Shown here: positions 25,467 through 38,000 of the stretch, piece after piece
Position numbering within the stretch: position 1 is the first letter of the stretch
Layout: the number at the start of each line of letters is the position of its first letter
Assembly (NCBI GenBank): GCA_024362935.1
Contig: JANCRA010000019.1
Span: forward strand, 7,684,501-7,748,500
Length of the DNA: 64,000 nucleotides
DNA from: Setophaga petechia
Taxonomy: Eukaryota; Chordata; Aves; Passeriformes; Parulidae
Direction: 5' to 3'
The notes under the pieces: model-generated
The model's database searches: none
Told to the model about the DNA's origin: nothing
Seen by the model: the letters and a program-made list of their open reading frames with translations, nothing else
Position numbers and translations under genes: made by a program

Positions 25467-25476
25467 CCCACGTGGG
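25467..25476. promoter_or_regulatory. CCCACGTGGG palindrome (E-box)
   Basis: A ten-base perfect palindrome with a central CACGTG, the consensus for bHLH-leucine zipper factors such as MYC/MAX and USF. It sits six bases after the preceding hairpin. Confidence 0.5.
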
Positions 25477-25575
25477 GAAGAACGCCTCTCGTCTTTTGTC
25501 TCGTTCATGCAATGCCGTGTGGACTTTAGTATTGAGCAAACTGGCTCTGGATTATATTAAGCCTAGAGACCCACG

Positions 25576-25597
25576 GATTATCGCACAGGCGATAATC
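25576..25597. repeat. Perfect 9-bp hairpin
   Basis: GATTATCGC and GCGATAATC pair perfectly around a four-base ACAG loop. The stem contains two CpG pairs and is an unusual match for CpG-poor surroundings. It lies near the 3' part of the island. Confidence 0.9.
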
Positions 25598-25640
25598 TTC
25601 TACTATCCTTTAAATCTGCTTTTCCCCAGCTTTCATTAGC

Positions 25641-28600
25641 CAAGCTTCTCAGTTTCTGCTACCGCATTTTTCTATTTTGTATAGCCAGATTAACATCTGA
25701 TGGCTGAGATTAAATACATCAAAGGTGTTTGTGTGTCTTGCTCTATTTGAATGACAGCAGACAGTTCTAACCTTCCAAGCAGCTGTGAAAGTCTTTATTT
25801 ACATGGTCAATGGCAGGATGTCTTCCTTCTTGTGGTCCTTTCAGAAAACTTCCCACAAATCCATCGCCATTTGCTGATGGAATTTTCTACATACCCAGAA
25901 CACTTCACCTGGCAAATTAAACCTATAAAAGTACTTCAAGTGGGATGGCCAGTGCCCTTCTTCTACAAGCTGTTCCTGCTGACACCATCTCCAAAGGACC
26001 TTTTATTTCATTTATTTAGTTATTTTGTTTTGGTCTGTCTTGTTTTAAATGTCTTCAAGACTGAGTGCCTGGGAAGTCCCCAGACACTTAATGCAACATG
26101 GATATACCATGTGGGATATACCCCAAGGGTTGCTCAGCTAAATCAGGAGCACTTTTAAGTCTTCTCTGTAACTTTTCTAACAGCACATAGAGGTCTAAAA
26201 GGGAGAACTCTATGGACAAGGAAAATTTGTTTCCAGTGTAACAGTGTTCTTTCTGGTGAAGATGCAGGAGTTCACATACTTCTTCATATTCATGGGGAAA
26301 TTGAGAGGTTCAGTTTATTAAGACACATTTGGTAGTGTAAAATTTTATTAGCTTTCACAATATTTACAAAAGGGTCAGTATTGTAATCCCAAAAGCTATT
26401 TCTATAATTTTGGACAGAGTGGTACAATCCTCAGTGTAGCTTTTAGTCTTGCTTTGGTACTAAACAAGAGCATGAGTCTGAACAGCTTTGTAACATCAGA
26501 AGTTTCAATTCTCCTCTGGTTTCAACCTGGCCAAACAAGTTGATTCGATAATCCCTGATTTTTCAGAAAGAACATATGATTAGAAAGTACAAAACAGATG
26601 CTCTCTGCTTTTTAATCAGAACTCATTATAATGGAATTCACAGAAATTGTTGAAAAGCTCTTTTGCAGAATTTGATAGTCCTTGGTTGTATTTTAATTAT
26701 TATATAATTATGTAGAGAATAGCTAAGAGATCTTTCCACATTAAGAGGAGTTGCACAGTATAGTGCACTTCTCATGCAATGACAATAATTAGGAAGAACA
26801 GAATGTTGTACTGCTATAAAGCTTTTCCCTTTCATCTATTAAGGACAGCAAAATTCATGTTCTCTTTGATGCAGCTGAAGCCTATCTCTTCATTTTGTAT
26901 TTTTCGCCTGGTGCAGTACTGTCTTTAGAAAAAAGCCTTTGAGCTGGGTCCTGCAAGAGTGAACTTTCATTGCAGTACACAAGAAGAAATTTGGACAAAT
27001 CCTATCAAAAAGAATTATGTGGTTAATGTATTTAATTCCCTATGCATTTCTTTTAAAAAGTTGTTCTTCACACACAAAAGAAGCCTTATGTTAGAACATA
27101 ATTATCTGTGTTTTTAGTACCTTTTCTTCATTACAAACAAAAACCTGCACTTCTCCTTTTATTCTGAAAATTATCTTTGACAAATCCTCATCTTTTGCAG
27201 AAATCAATCTAACCTTTTTTCCTTTGATGATTCACTGACATAATAGCAAAGATCCATGAATAATCATTGTAAGACCCTTAAAGTATAATTGTGGTAAGCA
27301 GTTTAACTTCAAAGGCAAAACACCTTAGTAAGACAAAGTAAGTTACATACTGCAGCCCACTGATGATTTTTCTTGAGAATTACTTGTTCACTTAACTCAG
27401 AAATAACCATTCTAGTAATTCCACTATATGTGAAATTCAATTGAGTGACCTTCTATAATGCATTGAAAAATACTCTTTTTTGAAGCATTCTTTCCAGTCC
27501 AAGCTTCTCGTGGAAATTCTGACAACCTAAATAAAGACAAAAACTTGTTATTCCCTCTTAATCATTTAAAAGTATTGACATAGTTTCTATTGGAATCAGA
27601 AGTATTGAGGAAAATCAAAACAGTGAATTAACTGAACAGCAGATACCAGAATTTTCTGTTCTAAAAGAGCAGCTTTTGGTATGTGCACTGATGGTGTTGA
27701 ATAACTACTTCTTAATTTTCATTTATATGGCTAGATCAGTTCATTAGCTAGTCATTTCAAACTTTAAAAATATAATTACAGTTTTGAAAGCAAGTCTTTC
27801 TGTCTAGACACAGAAATTTAGTGTAATTTTCCCCTTTGAACATTACCAAACAGGGAGGTGGGAGCAAGGATATCCATCCATATGGCCACAGAGGGAGGAG
27901 AGCAATATAACGTGAAGGAAGCCTCCCGTGCCACCCCACTGTGTACAGAGTAATGGAAGATTTTGGAACATGCTAAAGACCTATGGAGAGGAACAATCAA
28001 TCATTTTAAAGCACCATAGCTCCTGTTTAAGGAGGAATTAAAATCCAAAAGCATAAAAGCAGCAGCAGGAGGAAAGGGAGGCTGTGAAGGTGAACATATC
28101 TGTCACCCCTAAATCTGCTGGCCTGCTGTGTTAGTAGGTGTGGGCAGGCATGGAACAACCTGGGCAGTCAAACAACTTTCCAGATACATGCAATGGGCTT
28201 GATTGTATGCTGTTTTGAAGTTGGCCTCTATAATGGATTTTTTATGCCCTTCCAGATTTTTTTGGATCATCACAGTTACTCACCTGGTTCTCCCCTGCCC
28301 TGTGGCTTTTGCTGGCTCTCTGATTCTGCATCAGCAGGTTGGCAGAGATAATTTGTATCTTTTGCTAATTTCCTCTCTTCCTCTTTCAAGCCAAATCTCA
28401 TGAGCTCTGCTCTTTCTTTCTGGAGGTCACTGTGAGTTATGAGGAGATCTAATCTCTTTGCCTGGCCCAGTTGCTCACTTTCCCACCAAATGCTTCAAGC
28501 AGTCCAAGACCCTTAAAACATTTTACCCTGGTTGGCTATAGAAGTGCTCTGGAAACTGAGGATTTTGAAGACAGTATCTTGTAACAAAGAGATTTTCAGA

Positions 28601-28690
28601 AGTTATAGAAAGCTGAAAATAATTTTTGTGGAATATGAGGAATTACAGGTATTTTCTATGCTGGGAGCTTGCTTAGTTTTTGGGCAGGGT
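25641..28690. other. AT-rich noncoding stretch
   Basis: No supportable gene. A 135-codon plus-strand frame at 25751-26158 shows no recognisable domain, no acceptor and no conserved motif. AT-rich near-palindromic sequence lies at about 26690-26712. Confidence 0.5.
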
Positions 28691-28757
28691 TCATAGAATC
28701 TTGGAATATCCTGAGTTTGGAAGGAACGCACAAGGACCATCAAATCCAAGTCCTGAG
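28691..28757 (-). mobile_element. CR1 LINE 3'-end fragment
   Basis: Read on the minus strand, the fragment runs from CTTGGATTTGATGGTCCTTG through TTCCTTCCAAACTCAGGATA to an ATTCTATGA end. This is the tip of the same CR1 3' UTR type seen at 23.5 and 55.35 kb. Only about 67 bases remain. Confidence 0.75.
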
Positions 28758-31410
28758 TTAATTCTGTAATCTTTGATGTCATTGTAACACAAGTGCTTAA
28801 TGTGTGTTACCTTTTATTTGTACACGTATGCTTGTCTCAAATAAAACTTAACAGTTAACAAGACAAGAGAAAAGAAGAGAAAAATTCTTCAGCTTTTTAT
28901 CCAAGAATGGAAGCATATTTTATCAATCAGTTGTTTAGCAAAAGATCACATCAAATCCACTAAAACTTTATTTTCTTAATGGCTGTGATTTAAAAAAAAA
29001 TTATGAGAGCAATTATCTGCAATATTTTCATTCAAGTGTTAGATGTAGAAGCTCTCACCTATATAAGTTATATTTTTCTCTCCAAATCCACCCTCCAACA
29101 AAGATATAATTGCAGCATATTTAATCAAACCAGAGATTTGTGACAGAACTAATGAAGTTGTGCAGTCTTTAATTAATTCCTGCTATATGTGACAGTGCTC
29201 TCACAGCTACAATCAACCTTTCAGGTTAGAATGCAGTCATGTAAGACATTGATGTATTAATTCAGACCCATGTAATTAGATAGAATGAGATCCTCACATG
29301 TATTCTAGGCAGGAAAGTTTAAAAATTCATAAAGCTTCCTGTATCAAAGACAAATTATTTCAAAAGTCTGTTGACTTCCTGGTTTTCAGCAATGAAGATT
29401 AGATTGTGAAAACAACGGGAAAGAAAAATCCAATGCCAGAAATTTATTAAAGACACTCAATGATGAAAGTCCTTTGATCAAATACAACACAGTGACCACA
29501 TTCAGGTATAGAGCTCTAAGGAAATAAAGATATTTCATTGTGTCTGATTGCTCCTAAGTCGTTTAAAGAGGATGACAGACATTGCAGAGAAGGACTCAGG
29601 AGAAGCAGAGCTTCTGGATTTTCATGAAAGAAAAGTTTTCACATGAGGTGAATTCATTCAAGTGATTTTTCCAGATGAACTGTGGAATATACTAATTTAA
29701 AGTAATGATTTATTTTTGCTTTGAAATCATGCCACATAGTTTGCACCTTCTCCAAAGCTCCTGCATTTTGTTTTGTCACATGCAGTCAGGATTTTACTGA
29801 ACACATATACAGGAGAGAACCTAACTACTAAAAGACTGAATTTTCAATTTTTTATGAATTCAGGTTTTGTACACTTTATTTTTTTCTTTTTAATCAGACT
29901 AGCAATTTCTGATTATTACAGTGGGCAAATACTTAGGACAACTAAGAAAGAACATTTAGGGCCTATAAACATGAAGGCAAACAATTCCTTAGGTACTTGC
30001 AGGAGGGTCTATGCTCACAGATGTTTCCTTTCCTAAGCAGATGTGGAATATTTAGTCCATTTGGATGAACTCACTCCCCAAACTCAATGGCATAATTATC
30101 CACTCTGATATGTTTTTATGACCTACAGCTTTGATTGTGGCTGGGAAAATATGACTCCTATTGACAGATGTGGAATCACTTCTAACAAGATATAATGAAA
30201 GTGCAATTATGTGTACACCTGCAAACATTGTGTAACTCTGCAGTCTGGCTGTTTCTGCAATTTATGTCTCCATACTGATGTTTTAACAGGGTTTTGTGGC
30301 CATGCTCTAGGACAAAGCACCAATATTCCTCAAACCCTCAGACCAAGGTGAAAGTGCTGGAAACACCTAACAATGTCTGTGGATTTAAATATATTTATTT
30401 TTTTAGTTAGTGACTTTTATGTCTGGCACCAGCTGTCAGAATTTCTAGAACCTTTAACACTGTGTTAATATCAAATGGTCCTGCTCCTTCATTGCTCCTC
30501 ATTCTTGATCTTTTCCTCCAAGAGCTGCCACCCTTCTCAGTGGTGCTGTCAAGAGGAAGATGAGTCAAGCATCCCTGTGCAGTGACTTCATGTACTCAGG
30601 TAATCTGGGTGCTACACAACTCAGATTTTCCCACTCTGAGTGTAATAGCAGCATCCATCGTAAGTCTCTGCTTGTCACATGAAAAGCATTAAATAAGGCC
30701 TCACTTCATTAGCACCTATAACTTTAGTCACAGATGCTGTAACATCAAAAAGACTAACAGTTGTGTAAAGATAACCAAATACACCCTAAAGGCTGTAAGC
30801 TTGCTTATTAAATGGATACCATCTTTCTTTTTTGCCTTTCCGTAATTACTTGAGCTGTGGCAATAGCTTCATAAGAACAAGCACTTGCAGCTTATACTTT
30901 GTGGAATTACTTGCACATTGAGTACATTTTTTTTTGGTGGTATTAATAGGCTTGTCTCCCACATACATTTCTGAAAGGAGCAGAAGAAACAAACGTGCAG
31001 AAGGCAGCTTTCCAGGTTATGCTAGAGTGGGAATGGAAACTATATTGAAAAAGAAGGAAAAACACCCTGGAAGATGGTAAGACATTGAGTTATTTGTAGC
31101 AAGGCATATTAAACACTGACATTTTTAAGGCCTTTTTTCTTTGTCTTTTTTTTTTCTTTTTTTTTCCTTGCTTATCTTTCTTTTGAGGGGGATGTGGGGT
31201 GGGACACAGAAGAGGTTTAACCTCTTATATCTTTTTTCTTGCTTCAATCCCAAAGGAAGTTTTTTTCCTCTCAAAATAAAAACCCTAAGTCTCCCTCTAT
31301 TTGCCTATCTCCTTATTTTGCTGGTGAATTCAATTGAATGAAGTATAAAAATGTTATACTTTGGCTTTTTAATTTTCTTCCTCATGAGGCAGTGTAAAAT
31401 AAGCTTATAA
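28758..31410. other. AT-rich noncoding stretch
   Basis: No gene or further classified repeat is visible. T-rich tracts occur around 31135-31165. Short open frames (for example 29773-30036 plus) are unsupported. Confidence 0.5.
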
Positions 31411-32196
31411 CTCATAGAATTATGAAATTGTTTAGCTTGGAAAAGACCTGTTAGATTATTGAGTCCAGCCATTAACCTAACACTGCCAAGTCCTCCTCTA
31501 AACCATGCCACTGGGTGCCACATCTACATGTTTTTTAAGTATCTTCAGGAATGGTAGCTACAGCATTTTCCCTGGGCAGCCTGTTCTAACCTTATTGTGG
31601 AAGAAATGTTTCCTAATAGCCAGACTAAATGAGTAACCCTGGTGCAACTCATGGCCATTCCCTCTTGTTCCACTGCTTTTTACCTGGGAGAAGAGAGCAA
31701 CCCTTACCATGCCTCACAGGGCCTATGCTCCAGACCCTTCACCAGCTCTGCTGCCCTTTTCTTGCACCTCAATGTCTTCCTTGCACCTCAATGTCTTCCT
31801 TGCAGTGAGGGGCCCAGAACTGGACACAGGTTTTTAAGCCACAGGTGTGGCTTCAGCAGAGCTGAAAAGCCCTGAGTCCAAGGGGACAATCCCTACCCTG
31901 CTGGACACAATATTTCTGCCACAAGCCAGGCTGCCATTGGGCACCTGGGCACACTCTGGCTCAAGTTCAGCTGGCTGTCAACCAGTACTCAACCAGTCCT
32001 TTCCTCTGGAGAGCTTTCCAACCATGCCTCTTCAAGCATGTAGTGCTGGGGTTGTTGTGACCCACATACAGGACCCAGCACTTCACCTTTGTGAGCCTCG
32101 TTGAATTGTCCTCAGCCCATTGATCCAGCCTGTACAGATCCCTCTGCAGAGCCTTCCTACACTCCAGCAGATTGACACACACTCCTGCCCAACTTT
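31411..32196 (-). mobile_element. CR1 LINE, 5'-truncated
   Basis: The element is in minus orientation. The 3' tip is at 31411 (plus reads CATAGAATTATGAAATTG, then the GGAAAAGACCTGTTAGATTA type of 3' UTR). It runs through GGGCAGCCTGTTCTAACC, the AGAACTGGACACAGG motif, and the region around CAGCCTGTACAGATCCCTCTGCAGAG up to about 32196. This covers the 3' UTR and the last part of the reverse transcriptase ORF in degraded form. Its 3' end differs from the copies at 23 and 55 kb, so it is another CR1 lineage. It carries an internal 19-bp tandem duplication. Confidence 0.9.
31761..31804. repeat. 19-bp tandem duplication inside CR1
   Basis: CTTGCACCTCAATGTCTTC occurs at 31761-31779 and again without change at 31780-31798, followed by the first six bases of a third copy. 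It is absent from the CR1 arrangement expected here, so it arose after insertion. The identity of the copies suggests a recent event. Confidence 0.9.
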
Positions 32197-34370
32197 ATAG
32201 TCCAATTACAAGTGATGATTGTAGAGCATTATATGAGCTATTTGAAAAGCATATTTCAGTGGGGAAAAATATCTCCCTCTCAGAATAAAAGCTCTTTCTA
32301 ATGGAAGTAGTAAGGGTAGTGAGCACAGACTGTTGTTTGGTCAGAACTCAAATTTTCACTGTATCTATCATCCCCAGATATATTACCTTGTCCTTGAAAA
32401 ACATGTACACTTGTCCTGATATGACCTTTTTAGAAGTACAAAACAGAAAATTGATGAAGAGCTGAAGATGAGTCAAGTGCCTTGGCGAAGAACTTTTAGG
32501 ACATGCTCCTGTTTCCTTTATTATATGCATTGCCACTGGAGCCCACAACCAGGAGTGTCTGCTCAGCAGCACTGGGATCCCTTGAGGGACCTAAGCTCTC
32601 AGATTTGGATGTGTTTTCACTGTATTAATTTGGTGCAAGTTGGCAGAAGGGCAAACCTGGAAAATGGGTGGTAGAGTCAGAGGTAAGTGGGTGGCAGGAA
32701 CTGGAGAGAGAGTTATGAGCCTCATTAATGTAGCACAGTGCAGCCTTTGGAAGGAAAACCAGCAAGGATCAGAAATGGAGTTTGGCTGGAGGCCTTTTCT
32801 GACAGCTGTTACGAATCCTTGTCTAGGACTGAATAAGCATGAAGGACTATGTTGTGTCTTTCAACACTGTATACCTGCAACTGCTAATTAACCCAATTTC
32901 CAGAGTTTCACAACCATAACCAGGTGAAAATCATTACCTACCTTATCATTACCATTTCTTTCTCTATGTGATACTCAGAAACAGGAAAGAGGTTTTAGAT
33001 GGAAACTTGCCTGAGATCCATGAGTGCACTGAAATTAATGCAGATATTTCTGGTACATGCTCATGAGAATTGATCCTTGAATGAGCATTGGCGATGTTGT
33101 TCTCTCTGTGTGCTGTTAAGGGATGACTGTGGAGTGAAAGATCCCCACAAAGTTATTGCATGCCACCTAGTAAACCTACAGGGAAGACTAAAAAATGCCA
33201 AAACTAGTGAAAAAGTTTTCAGTGAAAAAAAAATTTCATGGAGAAAATTTAGCATTGTGTTAGAGGGAGAAAAGGAATCTTGGTTATACATTAAAGTCCA
33301 AAACAGAGTTCTAAGTATTTGCAGAGGGGTTGCTGGTCCTTTAGAGACCCATGCACATAATCAGCTCAAGGACAATTGCAGGAAAGAGTCATGCAATCAC
33401 TGGTATTCATTATAATTGCAAATACTGGGAAAATATCTAATTCCTTTGCTTATGCTGATGATTTAGTAATAGGTTAGAGGAAAAAAAGTGAGACGAGAGA
33501 GTACGCTAAGACAGGCTGTGTAGTGGAAGATATTAGAGGATACATTTGAATTGTATTTTATTTCTATCTCTCTTTAGTGAAAATCAGTGATGGAGACACT
33601 TTTTACCTTCTCATTTTTTAGATGAGGTTTGTGCAAGACTCTACTTTTGGTGTGTAATCATCAGTACAAAAACTATCATTATGTTTATATTTCACTAATT
33701 TCTTACACCATTTGAAAAATAGTTATTGCTATAGAGGTTAAAAATTAGCTACAATCATAAGTTGCAATACTAGGTGGTATTTACAACATAGTGGTAGCTT
33801 TCATTTCTTACAAGGACTTTATTAGCACAGGAATAAGTTGAATAAATATAGTTCATTCCAGACTACTGTTGACTTGCCACCTACTACCCAAAAGAATATT
33901 CAGAAGAAAAGATGGCAGAAATTAATATCTAAAGGCCCAGCAAATCCCTGCTGTATCTAGGTATGAAAATGACATCTTTAACAGTGTGCCTGATTTCATC
34001 TGCAAGATCAGTTATCACCATCATTCAAACCACATCTGAAATATTCCAATACCTGACCATCCAGATGCCAGAATAAACATAAAAATGGCAATAGCATATG
34101 GTGAAAATCCAAATCTCAATGAATTTTATTCTTCAAATCTCACTGCATTCATAGCACACCCACAAGCTGTGAAACAATCAAGTCCTAAAAAACCTTATGA
34201 GGACAAAGGAGCTTCCCTTACAGTGCTTACACTGTCAATTAAAAAGCCAAATTTAATCAAATGAAGACGCTTCTCTACCAAAATAGGTTAATTCTCTTAA
34301 GATGCCATGAGGTCTTATGAGCAAACTTATCCAACACTACACAGAAACTAGTCTAAGTGCCTCAAATCTG
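32197..34370. other. AT-rich noncoding stretch
   Basis: No gene is supported. The 112-codon plus frame at 33077-33415 shows no recognised motif or splice support and is treated as chance. Confidence 0.5.
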
Positions 34371-34410
34371 CATCCAGTCTGGCCTTAAATACTTCCAGGG
34401 ATGGGGAATC
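34371..34410 (-). mobile_element. CR1 LINE remnant
   Basis: CATCCAGTCTGGCCTTAAAT and ACTTCCAGGGATGGGGAATC match the CR1 3' UTR in minus orientation (the familiar 'lasting-CTTCCAGGGATGGGG' block). The match is short and the flanks are too diverged to extend with confidence. Confidence 0.55.
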
Positions 34411-34934
34411 AATTTTTACTACATGTCCTCATTCCCTCTCCAGTATAGGCCAAACAGACCAGGACTGGAACTTATAAAACCTTACAACAGCAAACCAATA
34501 AAAAGAAGTGCCTCTTTGTATTAAAAATCTGCTGGCAAAAGTCTTGGACAGGTATAAGGACTAAGAAGACAATTAGGCTGTGAAGATGGAACCTTGAGGC
34601 TGTAGGAATTACCTACAGAGTTTATGAACAGGAGGAGGCCTGGGAAATGAGGTCTGAGTTAATAATATCAATGCTGGAAAAAAGCTCAGATTTCTTATGG
34701 TGCTTAAATACACAGTCTAAGTGCAGATACCCCTTTGATGACATATAAACCTTTTCACTGGGTCTTACTTCAGGCAACCTTCCCCTGAAATGATAATCTC
34801 GTGTTATAAGCAATAATTCTTTGTCAACTTTTCTCCTGAAGAACTGAATAACTTACTGCTTCTCCCTTGCTAGCAGCAAGCAAGGGAGGACTCGCTAACA
34901 GGATTTACCATGCATTTTATCTAATTGTTAAACA

Positions 34935-35001
34935 TAATTAAGCTAAACATAATTAAATTAAAGTCAGAGCTAATTAAGCTAAACATAATTAAAGTCAGAA
35001 C
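34935..35001. repeat. Two-copy AT-rich tandem repeat
   Basis: TAATTAAGCTAAACATAATT begins both copies (34935 and 34971) and each ends AAAGTCAGA(G/A)C. The first copy has an extra AAATT-like insertion, giving units of about 36 and 31 bases. A partial earlier copy (TTAAACATAATTAAGC) precedes it. Confidence 0.8.
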
Positions 35002-38000
35002 AAGTGTTTCCAAACACTAATTTTATTAAACTTTGCTGATTTTGTTCAGACTTAAAAAGGGGTATTGAGATACTTTGGATTTTTTGATTCTACAGGTTTT
35101 CTACAAAAATATAGTATTCTCTGTTTATATAGTTTCTCACAGCATGCCTTTTCATAGCTAGATTATCAAATCCTCCTCAACATGAGAATAAAAGCAAGTG
35201 CATGCTTGGTTGAATCAGCATAGCCAGGAGGAAGAATGTGTTCCACTGTATTTGCCAGAGAAGGAAAATGGAAAAAAACTGCTATGAATTTATCAATGGA
35301 GTGAGCTTAAGGTTTTAACAAAACAGGGAAACAGAAAAAAACCCATTGTCATAGCAGAAAATTATATAGAAAGCCTTTTAAAACCCCCATCTAGTTCTAA
35401 TATAATTTGCTCTGGGTTTATATCTCTATAATTTATTGATTTGAACCACCATATAGTCTATATCCCTGGGAATAAGATTAGAAAGCCAGATACAGGCTAA
35501 AACATCATAAGTCTGCAATGTCTTCAAAGACAAAAAGGACAAGAACTGATTCCACTTGAGGCATCAACTGGACTTCTCAAAGCCAGGCTATACTCATTGA
35601 TGATCTATAGTTTTAGCATTTTAATTTGAGCATTAAGATTGGTAAATTTAGCCTATAAGCAATCCTGGAATGCAGCAACCAAACATAAAAAAATATTTTG
35701 CTAAATATTAATTATAACATTATGTTATACAGAATAAATAAACTCAGAGAAGAAAAAATATAATAAAAACATTAATTTTGGGGTATTAAGTTAAGCTCAG
35801 TAAAGGAAATAAAAAATAAAAATCCAGGACCTTGATTTGTCAAACCTTTCCACCAGCCTGCAGCCTTCAGCTCACAGCAGTGGCTACAGCATCTACTTCT
35901 GCCCTTCTACTCTTTCTGTAACTCAGTATGAATTACTCAATATGAGACAAAACTGAGGCCTCTCATCTTTAGCTAAGAGCCAACCCAAGCAATACTGAAA
36001 GGATTTTATTTCTAAGTTTCTACCCAGTCCATAAACTAAAATCTGACAGGATGACTCCATTTAATATTCTGCCCACTTTTCACAACTCAGCAAACTCCAG
36101 GTACTCTTCTGTACAGAACAAAGCACATGTTGTCCAACATGAATACTCAATAGCATGCAATTATCCCTACCATTCCCTCATGCACAAATGCACACACACT
36201 CATACAGTTTTGCCCTTATCTATAGGTTTGCCAGAGACCATAAGATTCTCCTGAGTTTACATGAGGGACATGTGCTTTCACAGACCTGAGTTGTCATTTT
36301 TTACAGGGCTTGGTCAATCACATGTGACACAAGGAGGATCACAGTTTTCTCTGTGTGACCTGGGTGTGGCACTACTCATGAGGAGTCTGTTGCAGAGGAG
36401 AACAAAAATGTGGGTTTAAAGGTTTTCATGTGGTGTTTGTGAGGGTGCAGAGTTTTCACTGAAAATTAGTCGGCCCTGCTCTCCTAGGTCATCTACATGA
36501 CTTTGGAAAACTTCAGATTTCTGCTGAGTCCATTACCAATCTAATTTTTCACTGAACATTTGCTGATTTCAATAATGATGTAGCAGTGGCTTATGTTTTA
36601 AAGAAACACAGAAGAAGCCAAGGAAGAGCTAGAAATAATCAAAGCCAACCTTCGTTACAGAGTGGTTTGCAATGCCTCTTTTTCCTCTTTCCTTGTGCTC
36701 TGGAACAGAAGCTGGCATCAGACCTCAGGACATTTCTCTCTTCTCCCAACCAAAGGGAGGTTGCACCTACACAGAGCTGGTTAGTGTTGAGGGATGTGTT
36801 GCACCCTGGTAGTGCCTGATAGTCAGAATAAGCAGAAAAAATAATACAGTCCCTCTGGATTTAAGAAGCCTTTTCATTATGAACTTTCTTTTTTCCTTTT
36901 TTAGCAGAGAAGTACCAGTGGGCAAGGTGGGGAAAATGAAATATGCTGGGGAAACATTTGCTGAATGAAGGAGCTGGGGTTTGGAGTCAAAAATGAGTAG
37001 AATTCCTCTTTATAATCTTATCTTTTTCCATTCTGCTGTGCAGAGGCTAAAACTGAGAATATCTGTTGCAAACCACTTGATAGAGAGCTATTTGCTCCTC
37101 ACTGCTCTGTTTTTCACACTTTTCTTCTTCCAGCATTCAAACTGATCTCTGGACTCATCCCACTTTCCTCTGACTCTTATCACCTCACTTGTTTTGGACT
37201 CTTTCTCCACTGTGACATTCCCTTTTCTCGTTCAGAGCCACTTATGTCCCTCAGCTCCAGCCTCCAGCCCACCAGGTCAGCCTTCTCTCTATCCTCCATG
37301 GATTCCTCCAACAGTTCTCTGCTCAGAAGAGCCCCAAGCTATCCCAAGTCCGTTTACAGCATCCTTAATGCAGTAACATCTCCTTGCTGTGCCTCTAAAC
37401 CAAGACTTGACATTCCTGCCTGGCACACTTACTTGTCTGTTAATGAAGGGAGCAATTTTCAAAATGGTTATTGTTTTAAGCAGCAGCCTTCTTTGTCTTC
37501 TGTCAAAACGCCTAACAGAGGATGAGTGAGAGAAAACATGTTTATGAGCTTCAAAGAGAGTCAAAGGGGACTCGCTATTATTCAGTGCAAGCTGGACTAA
37601 TACATCATTTTTCACAGAAAAAGATAAACAAGTAACAGGGTATTGAGCAAATATAGATTCATTGCCCAGAATGGGTCTGAGTAATTCCACCTTCCATCCA
37701 AGCACTCTATTCAACAGAAGTGGCCTGATTCAACAAATGAGAAAAATTTGCAGCTTACGACATATATTTCAAATCAGTCTATCAAAAAAGTCCAAACCTG
37801 AAAAGATAAAACTTGTAGAAAGTTTCAATTAATAAGCAGGTTGTGGCTGAAGGAGTTAAAAACTGGGGAGTTACATTTAAACTCTCCTTGGTAACAGTGG
37901 TAAATTTCTTACCACTGACTTTATTAGGTGGTCTCAGTTGAGAAAGTCTCATCAAAACTGATGTAAGGGCTGGTCTTAACAAGGAATATGTTGCTGCTTT

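Larger units (their letters stand above)
25188..25640. mobile_element. CpG-rich promoter-like island, probable solo LTR
   Basis: GC content and CpG density rise sharply, with roughly 20 CpGs in about 400 bases against near-absence around it. It holds two CCCCGCCCC-type GC boxes, a CCATTGGCC (CCAAT-type) site, two CACGTG E-boxes (25225-25230 and 25469-25474), two CCGCGG sites (25344 and 25391) and three strong inverted repeats. No protein frame is credible, and the 150-codon plus frame is compositional. The architecture resembles the U3-R of an avian endogenous retrovirus LTR, with retained CpGs implying recent arrival. I could not fix TG...CA ends or a target duplication, and no AATAAA is present. 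A genuine orphan CpG-island promoter is the alternative. Ends are approximate. Confidence 0.5.

Noticed and set aside
25187..25639. 150-codon plus-strand frame in the CpG-rich island
   Set aside because: Proline/serine-rich translation follows from GC-rich composition. There is no domain, and overlapping frames are equally open.
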